This document shows positions 8,723 to 17,207 of a stretch of 64,000 bases of DNA, piece after piece. The notes beneath the pieces were generated by a model, which was not told where the DNA came from, made no database searches, and saw only the letters and a list, made by a program, of their open reading frames with translations. The stretch comes from Burkholderia sp. Leaf177 (lineage in GTDB: Bacteria; Pseudomonadota; Gammaproteobacteria; Burkholderiales; Burkholderiaceae): NCBI RefSeq assembly GCF_001424345.1, contig NZ_LMPF01000020.1, forward strand, positions 199,883-263,882, given 5' to 3'. The position numbers were made by a program, and so were the translations under genes. Positions within the stretch are counted from its first letter, which is position 1; each line of letters begins with the position of its first letter.

Positions 8723-9664
8723 ATGAAGATCATTCTCTACGAGCACAACGACGACGCCGCGCCCTGGCTCCACGACCTGTCCCGCGCGCTTCCCGAAGCC
8801 GATGTCCGCGTCTGGGAACCCGGCGACGCCGCCCCCGCCGATTACGCCGTCGTCTGGCGCGCGCCACGTGAACTGTTCGCGAATCGCCCGGATCTGAAGG
8901 CTGTTTTCAATCTCGGCGCGGGCGTGGACGCGATTCTCGATATCGAACGCAAGGAACCGGGCACGCTGCCGCCGAACGCGCTGCTCGTGCGCCTGGAAGA
9001 CAGCGGCATGTCGCAGCAAATGGTGGAGTACGCGACCTATTCGGTGCTGCGTTACCTGCGCCGCATGGACGAATACGACGCGCTCAAGCATGAACATCGA
9101 TGGAAAAAACTCGAGCCGCATGCACGCAACACGTTCACGGTCGGCGTGCTGGGCATGGGCGTGCTCGGCGCGCGGGTCGCGCAATCGCTGACGACGCTCG
9201 GCGTGCCGGTTCGCGGTTTCAGCCGCACGAAACGCGAGATTGAAGGCGTGCAGACGTTCGCGGGCGCGGAACAATTCAATGCTTTCCTCGATAACGCCAG
9301 GATGCTCATCAATTTATTGCCGCATACGCCGGACACCGAAGGCATCCTGAACGCGCGCGCGTTCGAACGCCTTGCGCCGGGCGCGTATCTGGTGAATCTG
9401 GCGCGCGGCCCGCATGTGGTGGATGACGATTTGCTGCAAGCCATGAAGTCCGGCCAGATCGCGGCGGCGGCGCTGGATGTTTTCCATCAAGAACCCTTGC
9501 CCGATAATCATCCGTTCTGGACCACGCCGCGTGTCGAAATCACGCCGCACGTCGCCGCCATTACGCTGCGCGAGGAAAGCATCGAACAGATCGCGCTGAA
9601 GATTCGCGCGCTTACGCGCGGTGAACCCATATCCGGCATAGTCGACGCCACGCGCGGCTACTGA
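8723..9664 (+). CDS. ghrA: Glyoxylate/hydroxypyruvate reductase A-like D-2-hydroxyacid dehydrogenase
   Basis: A 313-residue D-isomer 2-hydroxyacid dehydrogenase expected to reduce glyoxylate or hydroxypyruvate with NAD(P)H. The nucleotide fold is FTVGVLGMGVLGARVA. The catalytic set is present: Arg in NLARGPHVV, Glu in FHQEPLP and His in ITPHVAAIT. A TTG 48 bases upstream is in frame, but ATG 8723 opens directly on MKIILYEHN, as GhrA proteins do. It is followed after 25 bp by HMG-CoA lyase, so they may be co-transcribed. Confidence 0.88.
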   Translation: MKIILYEHNDDAAPWLHDLSRALPEADVRVWEPGDAAPADYAVVWRAPRELFANRPDLKAVFNLGAGVDAILDIERKEPGTLPPNALLVRLEDSGMSQQMVEYATYSVLRYLRRMDEYDALKHEHRWKKLEPHARNTFTVGVLGMGVLGARVAQSLTTLGVPVRGFSRTKREIEGVQTFAGAEQFNAFLDNARMLINLLPHTPDTEGILNARAFERLAPGAYLVNLARGPHVVDDDLLQAMKSGQIAAAALDVFHQEPLPDNHPFWTTPRVEITPHVAAITLREESIEQIALKIRALTRGEPISGIVDATRGY

Positions 9665-9689
9665 TACCAGCACATAAAAGGAGACAGGC

Positions 9690-10613
9690 ATGCTTCCGCC
9701 TAAAGTGAAAATCGTCGAGGTCGCGCCGCGCGACGGCCTGCAGAACGAGAAGGATTTTGTCGCTACAGAACTCAAGATCGAGCTGATCAACCTGCTGGCA
9801 AACGCAGGTTTGCAGAACGTGGAATCGACGTCGTTCGTATCGCCGAAATGGGTGCCGCAAATGGCCGATGCCGCCGCGGTCATGGCGGGGATCGATCGGC
9901 GCGCGGGCACGATCTACTCGGCGCTGACGCCGAATCTGCGTGGTTTCGAAGCGGCGCTCGAAGCGAAAGCCGATGAAATCGTGATCTTCGGCGCGGCGAG
10001 CGAAGCGTTCTCGCAGAAGAACATCAATTGCAGCATCGCGGAAAGCATCGCGCGTTTCGAGCCGGTCGCGAAGGCCGCGAAAGAAGCGGGATTGCGCGTG
10101 CGCGGCAGCATTTCCTGCGCGCTCGGCTGCCCGTATCAAGGCGACGTGCCGGTGGCATCCGTGGTGGATGTCGTGGAGCGCATGAAGGCGCTGGGCTGCG
10201 ATGAAATCGATATCGCCGACACCATCGGCGTAGGCACCGCAGGCCGCACGCGCGAGGTGATGGCGGCGGTATCGAAGGTATTTCCGCGCGAACGGCTCTC
10301 CGGCCATTTCCACGATACCTACGGCCAGGCCGTCGCCAATGTTTATGCATCGCTGCAGGAAGGCATCGAGATATTCCATGCATCCGTGGCGGGGCTCGGC
10401 GGTTGTCCTTATGCGAAAGGCGCGACCGGCAATGTCGCGACCGAAGACGTGGTTTTCCTGCTGAACGGACTGGGCATTGAAACCGGCGTGGACCTCGATC
10501 AACTCGTGGATATCGGCGACTTCATTTCGCAGGCCATCGGCAAACCGAGCGCGTCGCGCGTGGGCCGGGCGCTGCTCGCGAAAAAACGCGCGGGCATTGC
10601 GCCTTGCGTCTAG
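9690..10613 (+). CDS. mvaB: Hydroxymethylglutaryl-CoA lyase
   Basis: The enzyme splits HMG-CoA to acetoacetate and acetyl-CoA, the last step of leucine degradation. It is a TIM-barrel member of the HMGL family, 307 residues. VEVAPRDGLQNE near the N-terminus carries the catalytic Arg-Asp pair. GHFHDTYGQ supplies the metal-binding histidines, and the signature loop GLGGCPYAKGATGN carries the catalytic Cys. A strong AAAGGAG site precedes the ATG. It may act with the methylglutaconyl-CoA hydratase-like gene at 887; the two are separated by the biotin operon and other genes. Confidence 0.95.
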   Translation: MLPPKVKIVEVAPRDGLQNEKDFVATELKIELINLLANAGLQNVESTSFVSPKWVPQMADAAAVMAGIDRRAGTIYSALTPNLRGFEAALEAKADEIVIFGAASEAFSQKNINCSIAESIARFEPVAKAAKEAGLRVRGSISCALGCPYQGDVPVASVVDVVERMKALGCDEIDIADTIGVGTAGRTREVMAAVSKVFPRERLSGHFHDTYGQAVANVYASLQEGIEIFHASVAGLGGCPYAKGATGNVATEDVVFLLNGLGIETGVDLDQLVDIGDFISQAIGKPSASRVGRALLAKKRAGIAPCV

Positions 10614-10641
10614 AACACGCTCAATAAAGGAACCGAATCCA

Positions 10642-11142
10642 ATGAACGAAACCCTCGACGCCCTGCCCGAATCCGCCCGCCGTGTCGCGCGTTTGCTCAG
10701 CGAACGCGGCCACACCAAACCCATCGTGATGCTGGCGGAAACGGGCAAGACATCGGCGGAAGCGGCCGCCGGACTGGGTTGCTCGGTCGCGCAGATCGCA
10801 AAGTCGATCCTGTTTCGCCGCAAGGAAGACGACGCGCCCGTGCTCGTGATTGCAAGCGGCGCGAATCGTGTCGATGAAAAGAAAGTCGCCGCGCGCGTGG
10901 GCGAACTCGGCCGCGCCGACGCCAAGTTCGTCCGCGAGAAAACGGGTTATGCGATCGGCGGCGTTTGTCCGATTGGTCATGTCACGCCGCCGGTTACGTT
11001 GATCGATGAAGACCTGCTCGCGCTCGACAGCCTGTGGGCCGCCGCCGGTCATCCGCACGCCGTGTTCAACCTCACGCCGCAGGAACTGATCGCGCTCACC
11101 GACGCGCCCGTCGTCGACGTCGCGTTGCGCGAGACAGCGTGA
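10642..11142 (+). CDS. YbaK/EbsC family aminoacyl-tRNA deacylase-like protein
   Basis: A 166-residue YbaK/EbsC (ProX-type) protein. These proteins clear mischarged tRNA in trans or act on aminoacyl esters. Family blocks seen are AEAAAGLGCSVAQIAKSILFR, VLVIASGANRVDEKK and the GYAIGGVCPIGH motif that lines the active site. The ATG at 10642 follows AAAGG. The stop shares a base with the next gene's ATG (TGATG), so translation is coupled. The exact tRNA substrate cannot be told. Confidence 0.88.
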   Translation: MNETLDALPESARRVARLLSERGHTKPIVMLAETGKTSAEAAAGLGCSVAQIAKSILFRRKEDDAPVLVIASGANRVDEKKVAARVGELGRADAKFVREKTGYAIGGVCPIGHVTPPVTLIDEDLLALDSLWAAAGHPHAVFNLTPQELIALTDAPVVDVALRETA

Positions 11143-11732
11143 TGGCTGAAGCCGTGGCGTCGCCGTGTATCGATGTATGCAAAATGAATCCACGCACGGA
11201 ACTTTGCGACGGCTGCTCTCGCACGATCGATGAAATCGCGGGCTGGTCGTCTTTCGATGACACGCAAAAGCGCGCGGTTCTTGGGCTTGCGTCCAGGCGC
11301 GCGCGTGTTGTGCGCGTGGGCGAGCGGATGGAGGCAACGCTGGAATTGCCGCCCGATTCCATCAAGTCGTTCGCGACGCTGGTCAACGACCGGAACCCGC
11401 TGCATCACGACGATGCCTATGCCGAAGCCAGTCGTTTTGGGTCGTTGATTGCATCGGGCACGCAGCCCACGGCGCATCTGATGGCGATACTCGCGACGCA
11501 TTTTTCGACTTACGCTCAACCGCTCGGGCTCGAGTTCGGCATCGAGCTCGTGCGCGCGGTCAAGGCAAACGACGTGCTCAGGATGCATTGGCAAGTGGTC
11601 GAAGCGCACTGGAAAGCGAGCCTGAATGGCGATCTCGTGAAGCTCGAAGGTGAGGCGCAGAACCAGTTTGGCGAAACGGTCGTCAAGGCGACGGCGACTA
11701 TCGTGGTCATGCCCCGGGAGGCCCGGGAATGA
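11142..11732 (+). CDS. DUF1289 - MaoC-like dehydratase fusion
   Basis: A 196-residue two-domain protein. Residues 1-50 form a DUF1289 domain with four cysteines (Cys9, Cys13, Cys22, Cys25) in SPCIDVCKMN and LCDGCSRTIDEI, which could bind a metal. From about residue 60 comes a MaoC/R-hydratase hot-dog domain. It carries the hydratase Asp-His pair in VNDRNPLHHDDAY (Asp83, His88), so it should be able to hydrate a trans-2-enoyl-CoA. The start at 11142 overlaps the deacylase stop and its own stop overlaps the metallo-hydrolase start. The union of a cysteine-rich domain with a hydratase is odd and its role is unknown. Confidence 0.82.
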   Translation: MAEAVASPCIDVCKMNPRTELCDGCSRTIDEIAGWSSFDDTQKRAVLGLASRRARVVRVGERMEATLELPPDSIKSFATLVNDRNPLHHDDAYAEASRFGSLIASGTQPTAHLMAILATHFSTYAQPLGLEFGIELVRAVKANDVLRMHWQVVEAHWKASLNGDLVKLEGEAQNQFGETVVKATATIVVMPREARE

Positions 11733-12637
11733 TCCAGTTCCCTTCTTCAATGCACGTGTTCGAGCGCGGCTGGTTATCGTCGAACAACGTGTTTTTTATC
11801 GATGATGAAAAAACTGCGCTGATCGATTCCGGTTATTCATCGCATGCCGCGCAAACCCTCGCGCTCGTGCGCAACGCGCTTGGCGCGGACCGTTCGCTCG
11901 ATCTGATCGTCAACACGCATTTGCACTCGGATCATTGCGGCGGCAACGCGCTGTTGCAAGCGAACTTCGCGTGCGAAACGCTGATTCCGCAAAGCGAAGC
12001 GCGAGCCGTGCGCGACTGGGACGACGACAAACTCACCTTCCGCGCGACCGGTCAGACGTGCGAGCGTTTCGGTTTCACCGGCACGATTGCCCCGGGCGCG
12101 ACGCTGGAACTCGGCGGCATGAACTGGTCGGTGCTCGGCGCGCCCGGCCACGATCCGCATTCGCTGATGCTCTACACGGCGGAAGAACGCCTGCTGATCA
12201 GCGCCGACGCCCTTTGGGAAAACGGCTTCGGCGTGATCTTTCCGGAACTGGAAGGCGAAAGCGGCTTCGCGGAACAACGCGCGGTGCTCGACGTGATTGC
12301 CACGCTCGACGTGCGCGCGGTGATTCCCGGTCACGGCGCGCCTTTCACCGACGTTGCCAAGGCGCTTGATGTCGCTTCGTCGCGTATCGATTATTTGCGT
12401 GCCGATCCCGAGCGCAACGCGAAGAACGCGCTGAAGGTGTTGATCGTGTTCAAGCTGATGGAGTTGCGCTCGATGCAAGTCGGCGAACTTGTCCGAATGG
12501 CCGACGACGCGCGAGCAATGCGCGCCGCCGCAGACATGCTTTCCAACGATCGCGCGCAACTGGTACGCAAGTATCTCGGCGAGTTGCAGGCAAGCGGCGT
12601 GTTGAACGTGGCAGGCGAGACGGTAACGGTTGCTTAA
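11729..12637 (+). CDS. Metallo-beta-lactamase fold hydrolase
   Basis: A 302-residue MBL-fold protein. The metal site is clear: THLHSDHCGG (HxHxDH), His in APGHDPHSLML, Asp in LLISADALWE and His in VIPGHGAPF. A C-terminal helical domain of about 80 residues follows (LKVLIVFKLMELRSM onward), as in the LACTB2/RNase-Z-like glyoxalase group that hydrolyses thioesters. The start overlaps the MaoC fusion (ATGA) and has GGGAGG before it. The overlap with a CoA-hydratase-like gene suggests a thioester substrate; this is inference. Confidence 0.88.
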   Translation: MIQFPSSMHVFERGWLSSNNVFFIDDEKTALIDSGYSSHAAQTLALVRNALGADRSLDLIVNTHLHSDHCGGNALLQANFACETLIPQSEARAVRDWDDDKLTFRATGQTCERFGFTGTIAPGATLELGGMNWSVLGAPGHDPHSLMLYTAEERLLISADALWENGFGVIFPELEGESGFAEQRAVLDVIATLDVRAVIPGHGAPFTDVAKALDVASSRIDYLRADPERNAKNALKVLIVFKLMELRSMQVGELVRMADDARAMRAAADMLSNDRAQLVRKYLGELQASGVLNVAGETVTVA

Positions 12638-12827
12638 GCCGCGCAAGCCCAGCGGCAAAAAGAAAGCCGCTTGTCTGCGATCGAGAGGTATCGAAAAGCA
12701 GGTTCAAGCGGCGGAATTTTATCGACGTGATCAGCGCCTGAAACATCCTAACGCGCCTGTTTTCGAGACGCATCGGTGCTTTCCCTACAGACCAATGACG
12801 CTCACATGAACGTCGGGTAACGGCTCA

Positions 12828-13721
12828 TCACGTGCGCTCGGTCACCTCGAAAAACGAGAGGATCTCCTGAAGCAATTCTTCGGGGACTTCTTCGGGAATG
12901 TAATGCCCTGACGCGACCGCGCGACCGCTGACATCGCGGGCCACGCGCCGCCATTCGTCCAGCGGCTCGAAACATTGCTCGATCACGCCTTCCTGTCCCC
13001 ACAGCACGCGCAACGGACAACCGATCTTGTTGCCGCATTCCAGATCAGCGCGATCGTGTTCAAGATCGATACTCGCCGATGCCCGATAGTCCTCGCACAT
13101 TGCGTGCACCGCGCCCGGCTGACGCAACGCGTCGCGATACGCCTGCAATGCATGCGGCGCAAACGGCTTGAGACCCGCGTGCCGGCTTCCCATCACACGT
13201 TCCACATAGGCGTCCGGTTGCGCGCCGATCAGCAGTTCGGGCAGCGGTTCCGGCTGAATCAGGAAGAACCAGTGGAAATAGGCGGTTGCGAAAGCGCGAT
13301 CCGTCGCTTCGTACATGGCGAGTGTCGGAGCGATATCGAGCAGCATCAGCCGGTCGACTGCTTGCGGGAAATCCAGCGCCATCCGATGCGCTACGCGCGC
13401 GCCGCGATCGTGCGCGCAGACCATGAAGCGCTCGAAACCGAAATGCCGCATGACGGCGACTTGATCGGCGGCCATGACGCGCTTCGAATACGGCGTGTGA
13501 TGCTCGTCGCTCGGCGGCTTGCCCGACGCGCCGTAGCCGCGCAAATCCGTGGCGATCACGGTGAAATGCTGCGCCAGATCCTTCGCCAGTTTGTGCCATA
13601 TCTCATGCGTCTGCGGATGCCCGTGCAACAGCAATAGCGGCGGACCATTGCCGCCCTTGACGCCGTAAATATCGACACCGGAAGCATTGAAGGTGAACGG
13701 TTGGTAGTCTTCGAACGGCAT
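12828..13721 (-). CDS. Haloacetate (possibly fluoroacetate) dehalogenase-like alpha/beta hydrolase
   Basis: A 297-residue alpha/beta hydrolase of the haloacetate dehalogenase H-1 group. The nucleophile is Asp105 in CAHDRGARVAHRMALDFP, next to Arg106 which binds carboxylate. The acid Asp129 (LLDIAPT) and the base His273 (ASGHYIPEE) complete the site. The halide-pocket residues of fluoroacetate dehalogenases also appear: His150 and Trp151 in YFHWFFLIQPEP and Tyr212 in EDYRAS. Start choice is uncertain: ATG 13721 gives family length, but an ATG at 13793 is also in frame. It could equally be an epoxide hydrolase relative with another substrate. Confidence 0.82.
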   Translation of the reverse strand: MPFEDYQPFTFNASGVDIYGVKGGNGPPLLLLHGHPQTHEIWHKLAKDLAQHFTVIATDLRGYGASGKPPSDEHHTPYSKRVMAADQVAVMRHFGFERFMVCAHDRGARVAHRMALDFPQAVDRLMLLDIAPTLAMYEATDRAFATAYFHWFFLIQPEPLPELLIGAQPDAYVERVMGSRHAGLKPFAPHALQAYRDALRQPGAVHAMCEDYRASASIDLEHDRADLECGNKIGCPLRVLWGQEGVIEQCFEPLDEWRRVARDVSGRAVASGHYIPEEVPEELLQEILSFFEVTERT

Positions 13722-13862
13722 GGCGTCTGTATCCAATGATCCGATGAACGGGAAAACGATTGTAGGCGTCCCCGACGATACTAGACTGTCCATTGGCCCG
13801 GATCAGGGTAGAACCTGAAGACTTCCTCGGTTCGCCCCAATCATGCGCGTTGAGGCATCGCC

Positions 13863-13882
13863 TATAATCGAACGATCGTTCG
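13863..13882 (+). promoter_or_regulatory. Extended -10 element with palindromic operator
   Basis: TATAAT (13863-13868) is followed directly by the perfect 14-bp palindrome CGAACGATCGTTCG (13869-13882), 42 bases before the nitronate monooxygenase ATG. The layout is that of a repressor site over the transcription start. The palindrome resembles TetR-family sites for fatty-acid or amino-acid genes; the regulator is not in the window. Confidence 0.6.
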
Positions 13883-13924
13883 GCTTTCGTGCTCAGCTTT
13901 ATATTCAATCAGGAGACTCGTGTC

Positions 13925-14890
13925 ATGGCACTCCCCGCCGCTTTGCAACACCTCGCGCTGCCTGTTATTGCGTCACCCATGTTTATCGTCAGCTATCCGG
14001 AGCTCGTGCTCGCGCAATGCAAGGCGGGCATCGTCGGCTCGTTTCCCGCGCTGAACGCCCGGCCGGCCGAGCTGCTAAGTGACTGGCTCACGCAGATCAA
14101 CGAGGGCATCGAGGCGCACAAGGCGGCGAATCCGGGCGCGCCGGTCGGGCCGGTCGCGGTGAATCAGATCGTGCATCACTCGAATGCACGCCTCGAAGCC
14201 GATGTGCGCGTATGCGTGGAACATCGGGTTCCAATCTTCATCACGAGTTTGCGCGCGCCGGTGAAGGAGATGATCGACGCGGTTCATAGCTACGGCGGCA
14301 TCGTGCTGCACGACGTGATCAATTTGCGGCACGCGGAGAAAGCGCTGGAAGCGGGCGTCGATGGACTGATCCTCGTCGCGGCCGGCGCCGGCGGCCATGC
14401 GGGAATGACCTCGCCGTTTGCGCTGGTCGGCGAAGTGCGCCGTATGTTCGATGGCCCTATCGCGTTGTCCGGGGCTATCGCCAACGGCGGATCGATCCTG
14501 GCCGCACAGGCGATGGGTGCCGATTTCGCGTATATCGGCACGCGGTTCATTGCAACGCGCGAGGCCCATGCGCTGGAAGACTACAAGACGGCAATCGTTG
14601 GATCGAAAGCCGCCGATATCATCTACACGAACCTTTTCACCGGCGTGCACGGCAACTACATTCGCCAAAGCATTGTGAACGCGGGGCTGGATCCGGACGC
14701 GCTGCCGGCATCGGATAAAAACGCCATGAATTTCGGCGATGCCGCGGTCAAGGCTAAAGCGTGGAAAGAAATCTGGGGCGCGGGGCAAGGCGTTGGCCTG
14801 ATGGACGATGTCCCTTCGGTCGCCGAACTCGTGACACGCCTCACGCAGGAATACGGCGCCGCGAAGGATCGGCTCGGCATCGCGCGGTGA
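13925..14890 (+). CDS. Nitronate monooxygenase (2-nitropropane dioxygenase family)
   Basis: A 321-residue FMN-dependent TIM-barrel protein of the nitronate monooxygenase family, which oxidises propionate-3-nitronate or related toxic nitronates. Visible blocks are LPVIASPMFIVSYPELV at the N-terminus, the VAAGAGGHAGMTSPFAL loop holding the catalytic His of class I enzymes, and PIALSGAIANGGSILAAQAMGADFAYIGTRF, the FMN phosphate region (ANGGSILAAQAMGAD is the core). AGGAG lies ten bases before the ATG. A palindromic operator in its promoter suggests repression. Confidence 0.9.
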   Translation: MALPAALQHLALPVIASPMFIVSYPELVLAQCKAGIVGSFPALNARPAELLSDWLTQINEGIEAHKAANPGAPVGPVAVNQIVHHSNARLEADVRVCVEHRVPIFITSLRAPVKEMIDAVHSYGGIVLHDVINLRHAEKALEAGVDGLILVAAGAGGHAGMTSPFALVGEVRRMFDGPIALSGAIANGGSILAAQAMGADFAYIGTRFIATREAHALEDYKTAIVGSKAADIIYTNLFTGVHGNYIRQSIVNAGLDPDALPASDKNAMNFGDAAVKAKAWKEIWGAGQGVGLMDDVPSVAELVTRLTQEYGAAKDRLGIAR

Positions 14891-14904
14891 TCCGCTGAAG
14901 GATG

Positions 14905-14944
14905 AAAAATCCCCGCCCGGTCTGCACCCGGCGGGGATTTTTTT
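14905..14944. terminator. Intrinsic terminator, bidirectional
   Basis: AAAAATCCCCGCC/GGCGGGGATTTTTTT hairpin between the convergent nitronate monooxygenase and porin genes; it has an A-run on one side and a T-run on the other. Confidence 0.9.
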
Positions 14945-14972
14945 GCGCCCGTTTTTTGCGCCCGAATTCGCG

Positions 14973-16055
14973 TCAGAACTTTGCGCGAATGCCGACGCCG
15001 TACGTGTTGCCGCTGGAAATGCTCGTGTATTTATCGTTGAGATAGGCCGCGTAGACGTCCGTGCGCTTCGAGAGCGGATAGTCGTAGCCGAGCGCCCAGC
15101 TCTTGTGCGTCTGATCGAGGCCGCCGTTGCTGCGCGAATACGCGTACGACGCCATCACCGAACCCACGCCAACCGGAATCGTCACGCCGCCTTGTCCGGT
15201 ATTGACATGGAACGTGCCGGGATCGATATCGTTCTTCGTGTACATGTACTGCGCGAAGAATTTCACGTACTTCATGTCGTACGACGCGCCGACCTGGGCC
15301 ACGCTCTGGCTCTTGTAGCCCGGCACGAAGGTCGAGAGATCGGTCGGCGCCGAGCTGAAATTCACGTACTGATACACGCCGGTCGCGGCAAACGGGCCGT
15401 GGAAATAGAGGAACTGCGCGCTGTATTTCTTGGCGCCATTCTCGCCGGCCTGATTGCCAAGCCCATACATCACGCTGCCCGACAATCCGCTGAAGTCAGG
15501 CGTGGTGTATTGCACGGAGTTGTTCCAGCCCGAATCGCCCACCACGCCCTGATCGGTCGTGTACGTCGGGAACGTGCTCTGGCCGAGGAACACGTGATAC
15601 ACCATCGGCGAGAAGGTGTAGGAATCGATGAACGGATTGAACAGGATCGTCGATACGAACAGTTGCGTCGTCAGCCGGCCTGCAGTGACGGTACCGTACG
15701 GCGACTGAATGCCGACATACGAGTTGCGCGCGAAAAACGTATCGCCCTGAAAGCGTCCGTACTGACCGTTTTGCGCCCGGAAGAAGCTTTCCAACGTGAA
15801 GATAGCCTTGTATCCGTTACCCAGATCTTCACTGCCTTTCATGCCCCAGTACGACGTCGACATACCTCCGCCGCCCACGTTCCAGGCCCGGTCACTGCCT
15901 GGAAACTTCGTGGCGCCCACCCATTCGTCGACCTGTCCGTACAACTGGACACTCGATTGTGCGTGGACGGTACTGGCGGCAAGCAAGCCGAACATGCCAG
16001 CAGTAACGGTCGCCTTGGCCGCGGCTTTCAGCACGCGGTTCACGGTTGGCTTCAT
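14973..16055 (-). CDS. Outer-membrane porin, Burkholderia OmpC-like
   Basis: A 360-residue Gram-negative trimeric porin. A signal peptide ends at STVHAQ, followed by SSVQLYGQVDEWVG as the first beta strand. Alternating aromatic strands follow (SEDLGNGYKAIFTLESFF, NSYVGIQSPYGTVTAGRL) and the chain ends in the phenylalanine (GIRAKF) that signals outer-membrane assembly. The open frame extends 38 codons upstream, but the signal peptide and a GGAG site fix the start at 16055. This family lets small hydrophilic solutes diffuse through the outer membrane. Confidence 0.93.
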   Translation of the reverse strand: MKPTVNRVLKAAAKATVTAGMFGLLAASTVHAQSSVQLYGQVDEWVGATKFPGSDRAWNVGGGGMSTSYWGMKGSEDLGNGYKAIFTLESFFRAQNGQYGRFQGDTFFARNSYVGIQSPYGTVTAGRLTTQLFVSTILFNPFIDSYTFSPMVYHVFLGQSTFPTYTTDQGVVGDSGWNNSVQYTTPDFSGLSGSVMYGLGNQAGENGAKKYSAQFLYFHGPFAATGVYQYVNFSSAPTDLSTFVPGYKSQSVAQVGASYDMKYVKFFAQYMYTKNDIDPGTFHVNTGQGGVTIPVGVGSVMASYAYSRSNGGLDQTHKSWALGYDYPLSKRTDVYAAYLNDKYTSISSGNTYGVGIRAKF

Positions 16056-16760
16056 GGACTCTCCTGTCGTATCAACGTTAAAACCGGGATGTCGCGAGCA
16101 ATGAATGCCTCGCTCTTTATTTAACTGTTCTTGTGAATGCCCGTTACGCACAGCCTGATTCAAAGACATGACTCTTGGTCTGACTCGGGACGCAACTCAA
16201 AGGCATTCATTCGGTTAGCGCTGGACTGCAGACACACTGATGGCGCTCTCACGGCGCTCATGGCACTCACTTAACGCGGATCCATCTTTACGGATCATTT
16301 TTCTGGACAAAAATAAGTTTGCTTATGCCGCATATAGCGATTCGAATAGGTTGCACATGGCGAACTTAAATGAAACGTGATCTTGCGGAACTCGCCAGTT
16401 TGAACGCGACGTTTGAACGCGTGCATCCGAAGCCGCACGCGCCATATGGGACGGCGCACACGCGGCGATTGGTTTGGAGCACACATTGAAAACGCGTTCC
16501 AGAATCAGGCAGGGCGCATTGTTAATGCAGATGATTTTGGGAGGAAGGGAACTGCGGCGAGGTGTCTCGGAACTGTGGCGTCATTACGTCATCGCGGCGC
16601 TTGCCGTAGACGACGGAATTGTTTTTTGTTTTGTGCCAGATTTACAGCCGCTATTAATCAGCGAGTGACAGAACGGTACTAAAAGTGCACCAAAAGATAA
16701 TGTGCTATTGCACTATCGTTGATATAAATTGATTGGCTTCAAGGCATTCGAGGCAACTGA
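16056..16760. other. Intergenic region upstream of the porin
   Basis: I see no supportable gene. Short open frames at 16413-16682 have no recognisable domain and no ribosome site I trust. The AT-richer part near 16300-16350 probably holds the porin promoter and regulatory sites, but I cannot assign exact elements. Confidence 0.5.
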
Positions 16761-17207
16761 CTAATTGCGGTATGTCGAATTTGCGGGTGAGCGAGGATCG
16801 TCGGATTGACGACCCGATGCACGTGGCGTGCTGCGCTCTTCGTTGTAGCGTGCGATGTCAGCGCGAATCGATCCGCCACCGCGCAATTGCGCGCCTTGGT
16901 CCGCGCGCGCTCCACCACGAACTTCGGCGCTAACGGGCGTAAGTCCGGATCCGGCAGCAACGCGCTGGAAAACAAAAGGTCGCGTATCGATGTCGGCGTC
17001 ATCGACCCGAACAGCGTGTTGGTTCACCGCCTGCCATTGTCCGTGCGCTTCGCCGCCACCACCGAAAACGCCGCGGGTCAGCAGGGCGCCATTCGAACCT
17101 TCACCACCGGCGAATGCCACCGATGCAAACATTGCCGACGCCGCAACCAGGCCGGTTGCAGCGGCGAGAATCAAGCGACGGGCGTGACGAATTCGAGTGA
17201 GCGGCAT
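16761..17207 (-). CDS. Probable small exported protein, unknown function
   Basis: A 148-residue protein with a clear N-terminal export signal: basic MPLTRIRHARR, a hydrophobic core LILAAATGLVAASAMF, then SVAFAGGEG as the probable cleavage region. The mature part is small, Gly/Arg/Asp-rich and has no cysteine or known domain. I chose ATG 17207, since the upstream extension is Arg/Cys-rich and unlike a protein start. The ribosome site is weak. It is divergent from the symporter gene across 500 bp. The signal peptide makes a real gene likely, but the rest could drift out of frame in relatives. Confidence 0.5.
   Translation of the reverse strand: MPLTRIRHARRLILAAATGLVAASAMFASVAFAGGEGSNGALLTRGVFGGGGEAHGQWQAVNQHAVRVDDADIDTRPFVFQRVAAGSGLTPVSAEVRGGARADQGAQLRGGGSIRADIARYNEERSTPRASGRQSDDPRSPANSTYRN

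Noticed and set aside
14943-16124. Long plus-strand open frame opposite the porin
   Set aside because: It is the antisense of a clear porin with a signal peptide; its Arg/His/Val-rich composition is typical of an empty frame in GC-rich DNA.
16413-16682. Short open frames upstream of the porin
   Set aside because: No recognisable sequence, no good ribosome site and no membrane or signal segment.
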